Shown piece after piece: positions 22,229 to 33,430 of a DNA stretch of 64,000 nucleotides; position 1 is the stretch's first letter; each line of letters starts with the position of its first letter. Below the pieces are notes generated by a model. It was not told where the DNA came from, did not search any database, and saw nothing but the letters and a program-made list of their open reading frames with translations. The position numbers were made by a program, and so were the translations under genes. The DNA is from Chaenocephalus aceratus (lineage: Eukaryota; Chordata; Actinopteri; Perciformes; Channichthyidae), in NCBI GenBank assembly GCA_023974075.1, contig JAMFTG010000566.1, forward strand, positions 71,030-135,029, read 5' to 3'.

Positions 22229-22620
22229 GCATTAGGCGCTTTCACACCGGAGTACTTTTCCCGTACTTTTCCCAGAAATAGTTCCAATAGTTCCTGGGAT
22301 GTTGCGTTCACACCAAAAATATATTTTTCGGGAACCTTTTCACCCTTTGGTGGTACTTTCCTGGGGAGAAAAAGGTTCCAATTTCTGATTGGCTGGGCGA
22401 ATTGCAAACCACGCCCCGTACAACTCTGAATAGTTGTTGTGAAGCCGCCATTTTATTTCCTTGCATTAGCATTATTAGCATTAGCATTAGCCCAGCACAC
22501 CAACGGAGAGAGACTAACTTATGGCAACACAAAATACAATGTGGAATCAGTGGAGTGATGAGGAGGTGTCGGTGCTTCTGGCGGGGCTTTGGGTGGCGTG
22601 TAAAGTGTAAAGTGTCTCCA
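22229..22620 (+). mobile_element. PIF/Harbinger-like element fragment
   Basis: It starts GGCGCTTTCACACCGGAGTA after a TTA trinucleotide, in keeping with the TWA target of PIF/Harbinger elements. It contains a short Myb-like frame at 22521. A matching right end was not found, so this is a one-ended or truncated copy. Confidence 0.45.
22521..22610 (+). pseudogene. Myb/SANT-like micro-ORF (transposon-derived)
   Basis: A 29-codon frame starts MATQNTMWNQWSDEEVSVLL and ends AGLWVACKV. The W-S-D-E-E-V..LL..LW pattern resembles helix 1 of Myb/SANT-like DNA-binding proteins, which PIF/Harbinger transposons encode beside their transposase. It is far shorter than such proteins (usually over 150 residues), so it is a relic rather than a working gene. 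The start codon is the only ATG upstream in frame. Confidence 0.4.
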
Positions 22621-22630
22621 TAGGATTTTG

Positions 22631-22845
22631 GAAAATAGCTGGAAATAAGGTCTGTGGTTGAAACACATTTAAGAGACGGATCACGTTTTGTTCAGCCGGA
22701 TAATATCCACATGTCTATCCTACTTTTATAATTTTCGAAGCATAAATATAGTTAGTCGCAAGCTAAATGCTAACGTTATGCTATAACGGAACTACAGCAG
22801 GGTCGCTGCTTCAACGTCACGCCGACTTAAGATCCATATTCAAAA
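22631..22845. repeat. Dispersed repeat family R2, copy 1
   Basis: The blocks AAATAAGGTCTGTGGTTG and TTTTGTTCAGC.GGATAAT, and (inverted) a GAACTACAGCAGGGTC segment, are shared with 41186-41290 and 55515-55800. The GGAACTACAGCA part is the reverse complement of the core of the 72-bp array at 41289. Confidence 0.55.
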
Positions 22846-23960
22846 CTACAGATTCTAAATGGTACGAGTTGAAGTGTTTGCTTTAACAGTTATCAGGAGG
22901 CAGGGACTTGCTTTCAAGCAGAACAGAAACTAACTTAGAGGAGTGTTCACGTGTTCGGTGTAATGACGTACAACGGCCTCCACGACTTCTGTAGTCCTGT
23001 TCAGCCACTTGGTAACAACCATCGTTTTTCAGACACGTCAACTCTTCAAAGTTGGAGCTATTTTCCTAAACCCTATGGAGAAATTGCATTGATTTTTGTC
23101 GAAGGAACCAGACGTGGTAAAAATGCTAACTTACTTCCGGGTTTTAGGACGCGTCACTGCGGTTCTCTATTACAGCGTTATTTAAAATGTCGTCCATGTG
23201 TGGGGTTACATGGTCAACGTTTAACGGGTTACGTAAACCATATACAGTATTTAGTTTGTATCATGTTGATATTAACACACCACTATGTAAGACTCTTTTT
23301 TTCATTTAGCAAGCTTGTTTATTATCAGGGTGCATGGAAGAGTGTAAGATTGTTATTTATTTATGCATAAAGGAAAAATACCAATCGAAAAGTTTATTAC
23401 ATTTTAAAATAAATAACTGTATACTGCCACCAGGCACGTTATGTAAACATTAACAAGAACCTGCAGTAAAGTTTACTTTCTCAAAACTAAAATCAGTCTT
23501 TCCACTTGTACTGAAATTCTGCAAAACACTCAAATGTTGAAATGGACAAAAAAGTAATATCACACTGCGTGCCTGTGAGTGTTGAGTGTCTTTCACCACA
23601 TCCTTTAAATGAAAGCTTTTTAATTCAGAGTGTTTATCGAGGCGTCTGAAATGAGAAGAACCTTGAAAAGATCTCTCCGTGTATGAATCACCTTTTCATT
23701 CCAAACTCCTCCCATTACAGGTTTATTAAAATTCTAGTTGTTGATAATAAATACTTTTCTCGCCATTAGTGGGATGTCACACACACTCTGAGGACCTGCC
23801 CTTGGATGGTAGTGTGTGAGCGCTCTCCAAAAACAGGAAATGAAAACATACAAAGGCAGGTTTTTATGTCCATGTTTATCACCTTCATTCAGTATCAGCA
23901 GCCGAGGAAAACACATTATATAGCATCAGAGGAGAAAAACAAAACGAAAAATACGAGTGA
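22846..23960. other. Gene-free stretch
   Basis: A plus-strand frame at 22951-23370 is open for 139 codons but has no recognisable domain and AT-rich codons. No array is visible in the stretch. Confidence 0.45.
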
Positions 23961-23962
23961 CA

Positions 23963-23963
<1 letters not shown>

Positions 23964-24047
<84 letters not shown>
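23964..24047. repeat. CA microsatellite
   Basis: A pure CA array of about 42 units. Confidence 0.97.
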
Positions 24048-24048
<1 letters not shown>

Positions 24049-24049
24049 G

Positions 24050-24920
24050 CGTCTCCGTGATGGAGTGAAAAGCTCAGTTGTTGTTGTTTTGCTGGTGAAT
24101 CTGTTTTCTGACGCCAGATCGTTTTCCCCTCGATCTCTTCCAAAATACATACCAGAGGAAATAGCTGCCGCGTATCTCCTTCAGGCAAAACAACATTTTG
24201 TTTTTCTTTGCAGATGTGAGGTGTTCATGTTCACTTTCACTTTGTTTGTAAAGCTCAAATTGCGGCACGCATGCAATTTTGAAGAACACAGAATGTTCAA
24301 AAACAAAGACAGACTGTTTCTTAGCTGTAACAGGCTAACACGTATTTACATTCATTCATAGATCCATATAAGCATTACATAAAAAGAGGTATTGTTAGTG
24401 TTAGTTGTTGTTAGTGTGCGTGTTTAATGTTGTTGCAGCTTTATGCAGAAATAGTCATTTTTTATACTAAAAACTAAATATTATGGTAAATGTTACATAA
24501 ACACCATCAACAGAGTTCCTATAGCTTAAGAAAAGTTAGATTTAGGATGCTGATGAACAATAGTAGTCTATACTGTATAGTACAATTGACAACATTTTCT
24601 AACAGTGAAGGTAATATTTAAAGGGGTTAAAAGTGAGCGTATGTGCATCCAAATGTCTTGTAGATGCAGTTTTCAGACGAACACACGTGAGAAGCTTCAC
24701 AAGAGGACAGCAGCAAAACAGAAGATATCAGCGGTAGAATGTAAGTTAGGGAGAATGTGCAGCAAGCGGTCATTAATGAAGATATTATTACACAACCTAT
24801 TACACAGTTACATACTATATGAACCACAGACGTTTTTTTTTATCTATATGACAATTATCATATTGCTTCTACTTATAAAAAATAGTCCGTTCCACTGCGT
24901 ACCACCACTGCGACTGGAGC
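24050..24920. other. Gene-free stretch
   Basis: AT-rich sequence. The frame at 24605-25012 enters repeat family R1 and has no protein resemblance. Confidence 0.45.
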
Positions 24921-24922
24921 TG

Positions 24923-25260
24923 CGCCACAAATCAAATATAAAAAATAATATTCAAAAAGTATCCGACTGTGTTTTCCTATGGAGAAAACTAAAGTTTGTT
25001 GTCCACAGCTGACGGCAAATTGACCGGACTTCTTTCTGTGGATTGATATGACTGCACAGAGTCCCTTGAACCTCCTTAGCAACGGTCTGTTCCCCTTAGC
25101 AACGGTCTGTTCTCCTTAGCAACGGTGTGTTCTCCTTAAGAGCGGTTAGCAAAATTCAAATCTAGAATGTCCCAAATGACCAATCCGAATTGAGTATTCT
25201 ACCAAGTTGTTTAATAATAAGGTATATTTACTTAAGGACAATTTGGAGGTGCATTACCTA
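24923..25260 (+). repeat. Dispersed repeat family R1, most complete copy
   Basis: The order is a body (24923-25072, with AATATTCAAAAAGTAT and GGACTTCTTTC.G.GGATTG), a short 20-bp array, and an end block with GACCAATCCGAATTGAGTAT. The body matches the reverse complement of 38771-38952, and the end block that of 33225-33300. I use the label R1 only within this window. Confidence 0.75.
25073..25140. repeat. Short tandem array within R1
   Basis: Three and a half copies of CCTTAGCAACGGTCTGTTCT (about 20 bp). The same unit is inverted at 33294-33434. Confidence 0.85.
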
Positions 25261-25264
25261 AACA

Positions 25265-25395
25265 TTTAAATGTTGGTACTTTATTTGTAATTTGATGCCA
25301 ATACGTGTGTACCTTTAGCTAAATTAGATTTTGAATGCAGGGTTTAAACTTGCAACTGAGACTTTCTACATTTTAGTGATTTACACTTCAGGAGG
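25265..25395. mobile_element. Degenerate hAT-like MITE fragment
   Basis: Text such as TTTTGAATGCAGGGTTTAAA and GGTACTTTATTTGTAA resembles the interior of the hAT MITE seen at 8458. No ends are left. Confidence 0.35.
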
Positions 25396-25521
25396 TCAAA
25401 AGGAAGTCAAAGGTGGATTTGCAAATGGTTTAGTGATGGGGATGTTTAGATGAGTTGGATATTTTCTCTCTACTATTGTGACTGTAAGCTGTGTTCTGGT
25501 TGCAAAGCCTTTCATCCCTAT

Positions 25522-26198
25522 GCTGCGTTCACACCGGATGCAATGCGAATATTCACATCGCTCCAATCGCTCAAGTTTCACCGCGGCTTGCAGTTTCACC
25601 GCGGCTTGCAGGTTGTTTTATCGCGTCCTTCAAAACAGACATACCGTTGACGCGCCGCGCCGTAGACGGACAGTTGAGGTTGTTTACACTTCCATGCCAG
25701 ATCGTTTTGGTTATTTCTGTCCTTGACTATGGAGGAACAACTATTGCTGCTTCGTACCTTCTGTGGAAGTCCTACAAACGTAGCAACAAACACTGTGTCT
25801 GGGTTCTTATTCTCCTCCAAGCCAGCTCCTTTTTGTTGCGGTCCCGGTAGATATAGGCTACGTCATTGTACCGTAAATCTCCGGGAACCCACTCCCAGCC
25901 ACACCGATCGTCTCTTCCATCTTTACAACTGATCAACAGCAGGACGTCAGAGGGACGTCAGAGGGAATCCCAACGCTGATTGGCTTTCGCGAGAATGCGT
26001 CACGCGAATTTGACGCTCGAGTTGAACAAATTGAACTCTCGCGTTTGACGTGTCCCCCTTCAAATCGCCTCAATCCTGTGATTCGCGCCGCGTCCACCGC
26101 TTCAAGCTCGCCGTCGGAGCGAATTCGCGTCTGTGCATTGACTTTACATGTAATCGCGCCGCCCCCAAAAATCGCATCGCGTCCGGTGTGAACGCAGC
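25522..26198. mobile_element. TIR element with GCTGCGTTCACACC ends, 677 bp
   Basis: The left end is GCTGCGTTCACACCGGA. The right end, reverse complemented, is GCTGCGTTCACACCGGA, so the outer 17 bp match exactly, and .GC.ATGCGA continues on both sides. The target duplication is unclear. Inside are two small tandem duplications: TTTCACCGCGGCTTGCAG twice (25575-25611) and GACGTCAGAGG twice (25943-25965). No transposase is present. The superfamily is not assigned. Confidence 0.75.
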
Positions 26199-26199
26199 A

Positions 26200-26423
26200 G
26201 AAGAGGATTTGCTCTGTTCCTGCATTTGAGATCGATTTCACTTGTATATTGACTTCCTTTATTACTTTATGTTAAGAAAAATATCACTCGTCACCGGCTT
26301 GAGCTTCAACCTCAGGATCCATGTGTCTGTGATCCTCTCCAGAATGGAAGTAGCATCACATACAGAGCATCAGCTAGTTCCTGAACAGTGTCCTTCACAT
26401 GCTGATATCCAAGAGAGGGAGCT
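26200..26423. other. Gene-free stretch
   Basis: Nothing recognised here. Confidence 0.4.
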
Positions 26424-26719
26424 ACACAGTCACAAGATGGAGGGGTACCGGTTGTCGTGTACAAAATACTCAGTTGTTTCTAAAAATGTTGGCTTTTTCT
26501 CAAAATCTAAAAATTCTGCATTTTTCTCAAAATTCTCACTTTTTTTTAAAAATCGAAAAATTCTCACTTTTTCTAAAAATCTAAAAATTATCACTTTTTT
26601 TCTAAAAATCTAAAAATTATCACTTTCTCTAAAAATCTCAAAATTCTCACTTTTCCTGAATACTTCAAAATGTTAATAATCACTGGTACCCGGCTTGTCA
26701 CACAGTCACAAGATGGAGG
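26424..26719. repeat. Insert bracketed by a 20-bp direct repeat
   Basis: ACACAGTCACAAGATGGAGG occurs at 26424-26443 and exactly again at 26700-26719. Between them lies an AT-rich insert of about 256 bp that starts GGTACCGGTTGTC and ends GGTACCCGGCTTGTC. The insert interior is an imperfect array of TCTAAAAATCTAAAAATTAT-CAC units of about 28 bp (26475-26665). A 20-bp direct repeat would suit retroposition or a tandem duplication. Confidence 0.7.
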
Positions 26720-28008
26720 AATAGAAAGCAGTATTCAATGTTTACTTCAGATTAGCTCCACGTCAGAAATGAGCATGCTTGATGTCTCTCTCCATAGAGG
26801 CTGAGTCATCATGTTGATCACATAGCTATCATCTGCCTCTAACAGTCCTGATGCTCTTCCAGGTCATCACACATCCTGTCATGTTCACAGCTACAGTTGA
26901 TACCTTTGTTATCATGCTACTCTCACGTTGGAAGAGGACATTCAGTATTTTCCCAATACTTTATTAAATATAACAAAATACACACTTTGTCCATGAATCA
27001 ATTATTCAGTTTCTCTTCCTCCACAAAGGTAAGTGAGGTTTGTGTTCTCCTGACAGCAGCAGTTAGTCTCCGTGATGGAGCGACAGTAAATGGACCTGTC
27101 TCACTGCACGTGTCTCACACTTTCTACTCCATCAGGCGCGACTGCCAATCCGGAACAAAAACCGTCGGATGTGCCAATTAAAGCTCCTCTCCTCCTGTCT
27201 GCTCAGAGATGATTTATTCATTTATTCACATTTCAGCGTAACACCTGGACTGAACGGATTAAAAAAAACATCCTAAACTTCAGACACGATTAGTTTTATC
27301 TTTTATATTTTCCTGTCTTTATTTATCACATTTATTTCATTCGCCAGATCAAAATGTTCTGTTATTCCTCATCTGATCAAACTTTTAACCGTCTGATCAG
27401 AAGAGTCTTTGAGGTTCTTCGCACCGTTTTGATGTGCTCATGTTTCAAATTCTTTTAAAATCGCTCGCTGGGTTTATCCCGCCCGAGGGAATCAGATAAC
27501 TACAGTGTTTGCATCCTCACAGGTTCACATATTTTCCATCTGTATCTAAAGCTTAGAGTTAGAAACACAAGGGGATAGACTCGGGGAACATGGAAGAGAA
27601 AATAATTGGCTTTTTTTAAAGTTTATATTCTCTTTAACATGTGAGAATATTCATATTAAATAAAGTAAAAAAGTGATATTTACTTCATAGATTTCAAATG
27701 TCCACAAGGTATTGCACATTATTAATATTGTCTTTGGTGATTTAATGGTGATGTGAAATGTATTTTTCCTTGTATCTTGTCTTTGTTGATGTTGCAAATG
27801 GAGCTGCTGTGATACAAGAAAAATGTCAGACTTGATCTGACAGTAAAGTATCGTATCAGTTAAATGTGTAAAAAAAAGTATGGAGCTTTCCTATATTTTT
27901 TTATCTTACCTGCAAGAAAGTTAATGTAGGCAACACATGCTGTTTGGACAGTTTCAATGAGAAACATTTCCTGTTTCTACCACTCTACCATCAAACACTC
28001 GAAAACCC
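26720..28008. other. Gene-free stretch
   Basis: Part of a dispersed repeat lies at 27735-27870 (compare 9483-9558). Otherwise it is AT-rich with no convincing frame. Confidence 0.45.
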
Positions 28009-28012
28009 TTAA

Positions 28013-28924
28013 AGGCCCTGTCACACTGTCCCGAAATTGACACCCGATGGACACACGATAAAGGAAATGTTCAAATTCGGCTGTGATCGTAGCAACATGG
28101 GGCCATTCTTGAGGGAATCTCAGCCATCGTATGACCGCCGGTGGACTTTCTCAGGCTCTGGCAGCAACTTCGTGAGCGGAAACTTGGTAAGGCACTCGTG
28201 AGGGCATCTTGTCAAATCGTGTCATCTTCGTGTTATCATCGGTGCATTCACCCTCACTCTGATCGGGGCGAATGCCCGATGGCACCGATGATAACAACAT
28301 GCCCTCACGATGGCCTTACGAAGGGCAAAATTGACACACGAATTCAACACGAAACCTTCGCAAGGTCCTTCGGCAATTTTTTGGCATGCCAAAGATTTTG
28401 CCACCGCTCACGAAGTTGCTGCCGGAGCCTGAGAAACTCCGCCAGCGATCATACGATGGCTTAAGATGCCCTCACGAACGGTCCGATGTTGCTACGATCA
28501 CAGCCGAATTTGAACATTTCCTTTATCGTGGGTCCATCGGGTTGTTTTATTGCACAACAAAATCATGTAAATATATTATGTAAATAACCCAACTTGTGTT
28601 CTGTGAAACTGAAAAGGATATAATATATTATTTTGAAGGCGAGTTGACAGGAAGTTGTTGTTGCTATGGAAACAACATTGCGGAGAAAACGTAATATTTT
28701 CTACATATAAAGACGGATAAAGTAAAGAACAAAGTCTGAAGATATCAGTACAGTATCATAGTACTGTAACATAATTGTTTGTGTTACTTTCGTTGCAGTT
28801 GTATGTCTTAAATGTAATGTAAATGTTGCCTTCGTGTGTGGTTCGGGGCCATCTTCGTGCGAAATTCACAATTCAATATTCGTGTGTCCATCGGGTGTAC
28901 ATTTCGGGACAGTGTGACAGGGGC
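28013..28924. mobile_element. TTAA-flanked fold-back MITE, 912 bp
   Basis: The termini are AGGCCCTGTCACACTGTCCC at 28013 and its near complement ending at 28924. TTAA lies outside both (28009-28012 and 28925-28928). The left 530 bp are themselves a large palindrome: CAGCAACTTCGTGAGCGG at 28163 pairs with CCGCTCACGAAGTTGCTG at 28402, and AAATTCGGCTGTGATCGTAG pairs with its complement at 28492. A third copy of the CCATCGGG end block sits at 28531. Just outside the right end a 15-bp unit GACAGGGGCTTAAAT is repeated (28916-28945). No transposase is present. Confidence 0.8.
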
Positions 28925-28945
28925 TTAAATGACAGGGGCTTAAAT

Positions 28946-29540
28946 TACCTCCTTTCTTTACTGAAGTCAAAATAATGTCTTCTCATAGGGTGGTGCAGTG
29001 ATGACGTATCGGCTCATGCGGAAATTAGCGTCGCAAGAATTTGCTTTGGAGCAAACCAACACCTTCTCACTCCCAACTCATGTCAGGATCCCTCGGCGGC
29101 AAACACACACGTTTACCACACTTAGCGCGTGTTGGTCAGCAGGATACACTCCACACATTAACACCACAATAAAGACATCCAAACATTAGTTCCTATAAGA
29201 AACAACAAACACTTAGTAGTAGTTATCTGTCAGTATATTGGTGTAACATATAAAACAACACTTTCTTAAATTGTGCCATATTTTAACGATTTTAATAGTA
29301 CATTTATTTATTGAATTTAACTATGAAATTAATTGTGTTGTTCTTTTTAAATAAGGCAACTTTGTTACGTCATGTATAAGACATGAAACAATCAAACAGA
29401 TGAAGGTGGGAATGCTAGGTCGTTTCCAGGTTTTAGGACTCATTCCTCTTTTCACTGCAACCGGTGATCGCTCATTATCGTTAGAAACTCTCCTCTCCCC
29501 GACACCAGGACACTTTCCTCTCCGCAATAAAGCTTATCAC
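28946..29540. other. Gene-free stretch
   Basis: No array or clear element is seen. Confidence 0.4.
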
Positions 29541-29960
29541 GGCTGGTAATTGCCCCTCATTACTTCGACATTTATCTGCCTCCCATCTCCTTAACGGGAT
29601 GAAAATCAATCAATAGCTGCTCATCCTTCTGGAGCTGCAGACGGAGAAGAAAATGGCGGTGAGGACGGGATTATGCCCGGAGCCGCTGCATGACACCACA
29701 CAATCCTAATGGGCTTCTTCACACCTAATCACCGTATCAAACCCTCTGCAGCAGCCTCCTATAATACACATTAAATTATATAGGATTTAGAAAAAGGGAT
29801 TAATTTTTTCAACACTTGTAAGAAGCCTCAGCCACTTAATTAGGGTTGAGAAATAATACCGCAATTACTACAGGATTTTATGGCCTCGGAGCGTTTAGTT
29901 AATTATGATGTGGTACTCCGACTGCTAATTCGTCCTTTGGAAACTTTTTTTTGTTTTTGC
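29541..29960. other. Possible conserved non-coding island
   Basis: Repeat-free sequence, rich in TAAT, ATTA and CAATCA homeodomain-like cores (for example TTAATTAGGG at 29838 and GTTAATTATGAT at 29898), with no good frame. It resembles developmental enhancer-type conserved DNA. This is speculative without alignment. The open plus frame from 29880 runs into a TG array. Confidence 0.25.
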
Positions 29961-30181
29961 GAGACTTTTTTCACACACATGCCATTGTTGTGCAGTCTGT
30001 TGTTTATCAGTGCTGCTGCTATCAGTAGCTCAGCTCATCATTCACTGCCATATTGTTTCTGCACACAATGCATCTGTGTTTGCAGCGTGCACAAATCTGA
30101 TTTACAGATCAATGGGCTCCGGGGCTTTGTCTTCCACACAATGAGCCGTGATGAGACTGTGACAAGGTGGAACAATACTTT

Positions 30182-30184
<3 letters not shown>

Positions 30185-30233
<49 letters not shown>
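30185..30233. repeat. TG microsatellite
   Basis: A TG array of about 24 units. Confidence 0.96.
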
Positions 30234-30234
<1 letters not shown>

Positions 30235-30569
30235 AAACAACACAAATCCATTCAAAGTGTGTCTGCTGTAAAGGATTTCCGAGGTTGTTGGGAACAAACT
30301 TGAGATTCAGTGAAATCTTCTGATTCATATCACAGACAGTAAATACAGCTTGATCGTACCTGAGTGTCTGGTAAACATCTGGACACATGTAGCTGAAACA
30401 GGAAGTAGCACTGGGCAGGAAAGACAAGTATGGCAGGATCGCCAACATTTAGTGTTCCTGATTTAGAGACAGTTCTATTTAAATTCACAATTCACTGTTT
30501 CTTACCAGAACTCTCTGTATGTTAGCTCCAGATCTAACACATACTGTATGTTGTTGTTGATAAGCTTTA

Positions 30570-31187
30570 CGGTACGTCCACACAGCAGCTTCAGAAGAAT
30601 CTTCCACCGCTTCCAACGCTTCTCTGCCCATCGACTTTGAATGGGGATGACGTCACTTTGCCTCGCTTTTCCCCGAACTGCATTGTGGGGGAGCGAAGCT
30701 TTCCAGGATGTCCAGGATTCAAAAGTTGAGCAATGTTCAACTTTTGAAGCTGAGCTGGAAGCGCCAGCCAATCAAACACGTTTATGCAAATCTGACAGTA
30801 GAAGCGCTAGCCAATCAAACCGCGTGTAAGCAGAGAGAACCAGACCGCAGTTCATTTCCTCATATTCCAAACGAGAAGTTACGGTAGCAAATCACCCGGT
30901 TCTTTACGACCAGAACTATTACCGGGATACAAACCGGAGGAACCAGGCATGGAGGGAGGTGGCAGAGGCAGTGGGTGGAACTGGTAGGTTTTCGCCTGTT
31001 TGGGGAGTTTATATATATATATATTGCTCGCATAAAATCCCCGGGGTTTTTTGCTTTGTATGTCGGGGGCGGGAGATTCATGTGATTGGTTGTTGGTCGC
31101 ATTGCTCGCAAAAAATCCCCAAGCTGTCAGACACGCCCAGCTCCAAGATTTTCAAGATTTTTGAAAAGCTGCTGTGTGGACGTACCG
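30570..31187. mobile_element. PIF/Harbinger-type MITE, copy 1 (618 bp)
   Basis: The ends are CGGTACGTCCACACAGCAGC and its reverse complement. Each is flanked by TTA (30567-30569 and 31188-31190), a 3-bp TWA target duplication as expected for PIF/Harbinger. The interior holds CAAAAGTTGAGCAATGTTCA and GCCAATCAAAC motifs shared with the copy at 36664. No transposase is present. Confidence 0.8.
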
Positions 31188-31190
31188 TTA

Positions 31191-31698
31191 CAGGACACCC
31201 CACCTCTGAAGGTACACAGGCTGGTAACCAAGATTGAATACTTATTACTTTACATTTACACCCATAGTTATTTATTACCACATAACCTATCCCTCGTTCA
31301 TGTATAAGGCTATCGGGGAACAGTCCCCAACAAAATCTTAGCACTTACAATAAAATGGCAAAATGGACATCAGATTTTAAAACCAATGCAAACATGTAAG
31401 GCATGCAGCAAATAAAATAATTCAATGGATGTTCCTGTGTCTGCGTTCATAATTTGAGTCTAATCCAAGACACAAATTATATAAATTTAGAGGTATATCT
31501 ATCCCATACCCTTTCTTAATCTCGCTATGAGCTGACACTCAAAAAGATAAAATTTTAGGGCAGGAACAGATACTGTAAGAGGCCTCTTTGTGCCACAACT
31601 ATTTTTAAATTTGAAGCAAATTGAAGAGCACACAGGATCCTATTTACAACAGCTGGGGTTTCATGTAGTATGTTGATAATGTTATATTTTGTCTCATA
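31191..31698. other. Gene-free stretch
   Basis: Nothing recognised here. Confidence 0.4.
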
Positions 31699-31952
31699 GG
31701 ATTTGTTCAACCCAGTCTCACAAAAAAACGTGTAATTAGGCATTTTCCACCGAGAATAAAACGAATGTCGGCCATGTTTTTTTTTTCTGCAGGGAGAAAT
31801 GTGAAGATCACGTGACATAGACGCCAGCCATTGGTGAACAAAAACGTAGGGATCTTACAATTTCAGAGGCGTTTTTGTAGAACTACTACGTCCTACGTTG
31901 TGGACCAACGTAGTTATTATACGTTTTTTTGTGAGACTGGGTTGGATTTGTT
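31699..31952. mobile_element. Small MITE (236 bp) with 9-bp target duplication
   Basis: The ends are AACCCAGTCTCACAAAAAAA and its complement (element 31708-31943). GGATTTGTT occurs directly outside on both sides (31699-31707 and 31944-31952). A 9-bp duplication suits Mutator-like elements best among the superfamilies I know. No coding sequence is present. Confidence 0.75.
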
Positions 31953-32823
31953 ATGTCGTATTTTTACATTCAATAAATTGTTTTGCCACATTTCATCATC
32001 CACGACACAACCTCTTCCTCCCAGGTTGTTTTACTCTTAATAGCAAGTTAACAAACATCCATATCAATCATAAATATAACTTATTTTTCTCTCTTGCAAA
32101 ACATAATTTGATGACAATTGATTTATGTCCAAACTACTTTCTATATAAAGGTATGGACTGAACGTAACTCCTGAAGTAAGATTACATTCCGTCCTTAGTT
32201 GTGAAAAGGATTTTAGAGTCCCATTAAGAAGGAGGTATTTTATTTTAAAGATACCAGACACCTTCTATATGTTGAAATCCAAACCTAAACAAGATTGAGC
32301 GGAGTAACCATTACATACAATCGATGCAAAAACAGAGTATTAATTAATTAATCATTATCCCAAAATACGTACCTATGTGTAGAATAAACAAAATGAAAAG
32401 ACAAATGTGTAGCAACAGTTGATTTCAGCTTCAAGAAAAATGTGATATTTATGAATTCCTTCGATGCCACCCGGAGTTTTGTTTTGCAGGAATATGAACG
32501 ATGCACTTTACAAACAGCAACAACACATAGAAATAAAAACAACCAGAGGAGCTGGCTTCCATCTGCACAAACTGTTGATGTAAAAACAGAAGTCTGCAGG
32601 TTAGAAAAACAGCTCCATGCAACTTTCTGCCGCCCGTGATCCAGGTTGTAAACACCTGCAGGTAAAAGAAAGTCTGGAATCACCGCTGTGTCCTGAGAAT
32701 GTTGATTCAGCGTTTGTGTCGTCACGAGGCCGAAGGGCGGAGACACAAAAACCTGCTTCTGATCCCCCTGAGACGCTCTCAGAAGTATCGAGAGATGCTG
32801 CTTTCTGCTGGAAACAAACAGCA
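31953..32823. other. Gene-free stretch
   Basis: Several short overlapping frames at 32348-32746 lack any family signal. Confidence 0.4.
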
Positions 32824-32988
32824 GAAGAAGAAAACTCCCCTCCTCACCCCGAGCTCTGCTTTGATTGACAGCTAAAAAAGAAAGTAGAAGAAGAGAAATC
32901 CTGGCGGCGCTTCACACTCCGACAACTTTTCCTCTTCTCAGCAATTTTTCTAATGTTTTTCCAACAACCATTCATTGTTGGAGCAAAA
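32824..32988. repeat. Duplicated block D, copy 1
   Basis: It matches 38979-39138 in the same orientation: TTTGATTGACAGCT, GAGAAATCC.TG, GCTTCACACTCCGACAACT, CTCAGCAA.TTTTCTAATG. The two copies lie just outside the nested structure at 33.2-38.95 kb. Confidence 0.75.
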
Positions 32989-33219
32989 CATGTGTGTCTG
33001 CGAGGATGTTGGGCATACTGTTTTTTTACTGTCCGTTCATTCAAATCCAACTTAAAATGCATTCCAATCTGCACTGTATAATTATGCTCCTAACTCTTGT
33101 CCATATAAACCTTTTTTTTTTATTGCACGAATGCATTATAAACATACCTCTTGTGTTATTACACTTTTATAAATAGTTATTTGAATGTTGAAATCTTTAT
33201 CTCAATATTCATTACACAT

Positions 33220-33430
33220 TTTATTACACAGCTTAGTAAAATAATCGATTCTGATTGGTCAATTTGGACATTACAGAGGTTGTTAATTCTCGCTAACAGA
33301 CCGTTACTAAGGATAACAGACCGTTGCTAAGGAGAACAGACCGTTGCTAAGAATAACAGACCGTTGCTAAGGAGAACAGACCATTCCTAAGAATAACAGG
33401 CCGTTGCTAAGGAGAACAGTCTGTTGCTAA
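33220..33430 (-). repeat. Family R1, left part of a split copy
   Basis: This is the end block (ATCGATTCTGATTGGTCAAT) followed by about seven 20-bp units AACAGACCGTTGCTAAGGAG (33294-33434). It corresponds to the reverse complement of 25073-25260. The remaining body of R1 resumes at 38771, after a 5.3-kb insertion. Confidence 0.75.

Noticed and set aside
23916..24361. Cys-Val and Thr-His repeat proteins over CA/TG arrays (here and at 13, 18, 30, 42-44, 46 and 56 kb)
   Set aside because: They are dinucleotide repeats read in frame; no gene signal.
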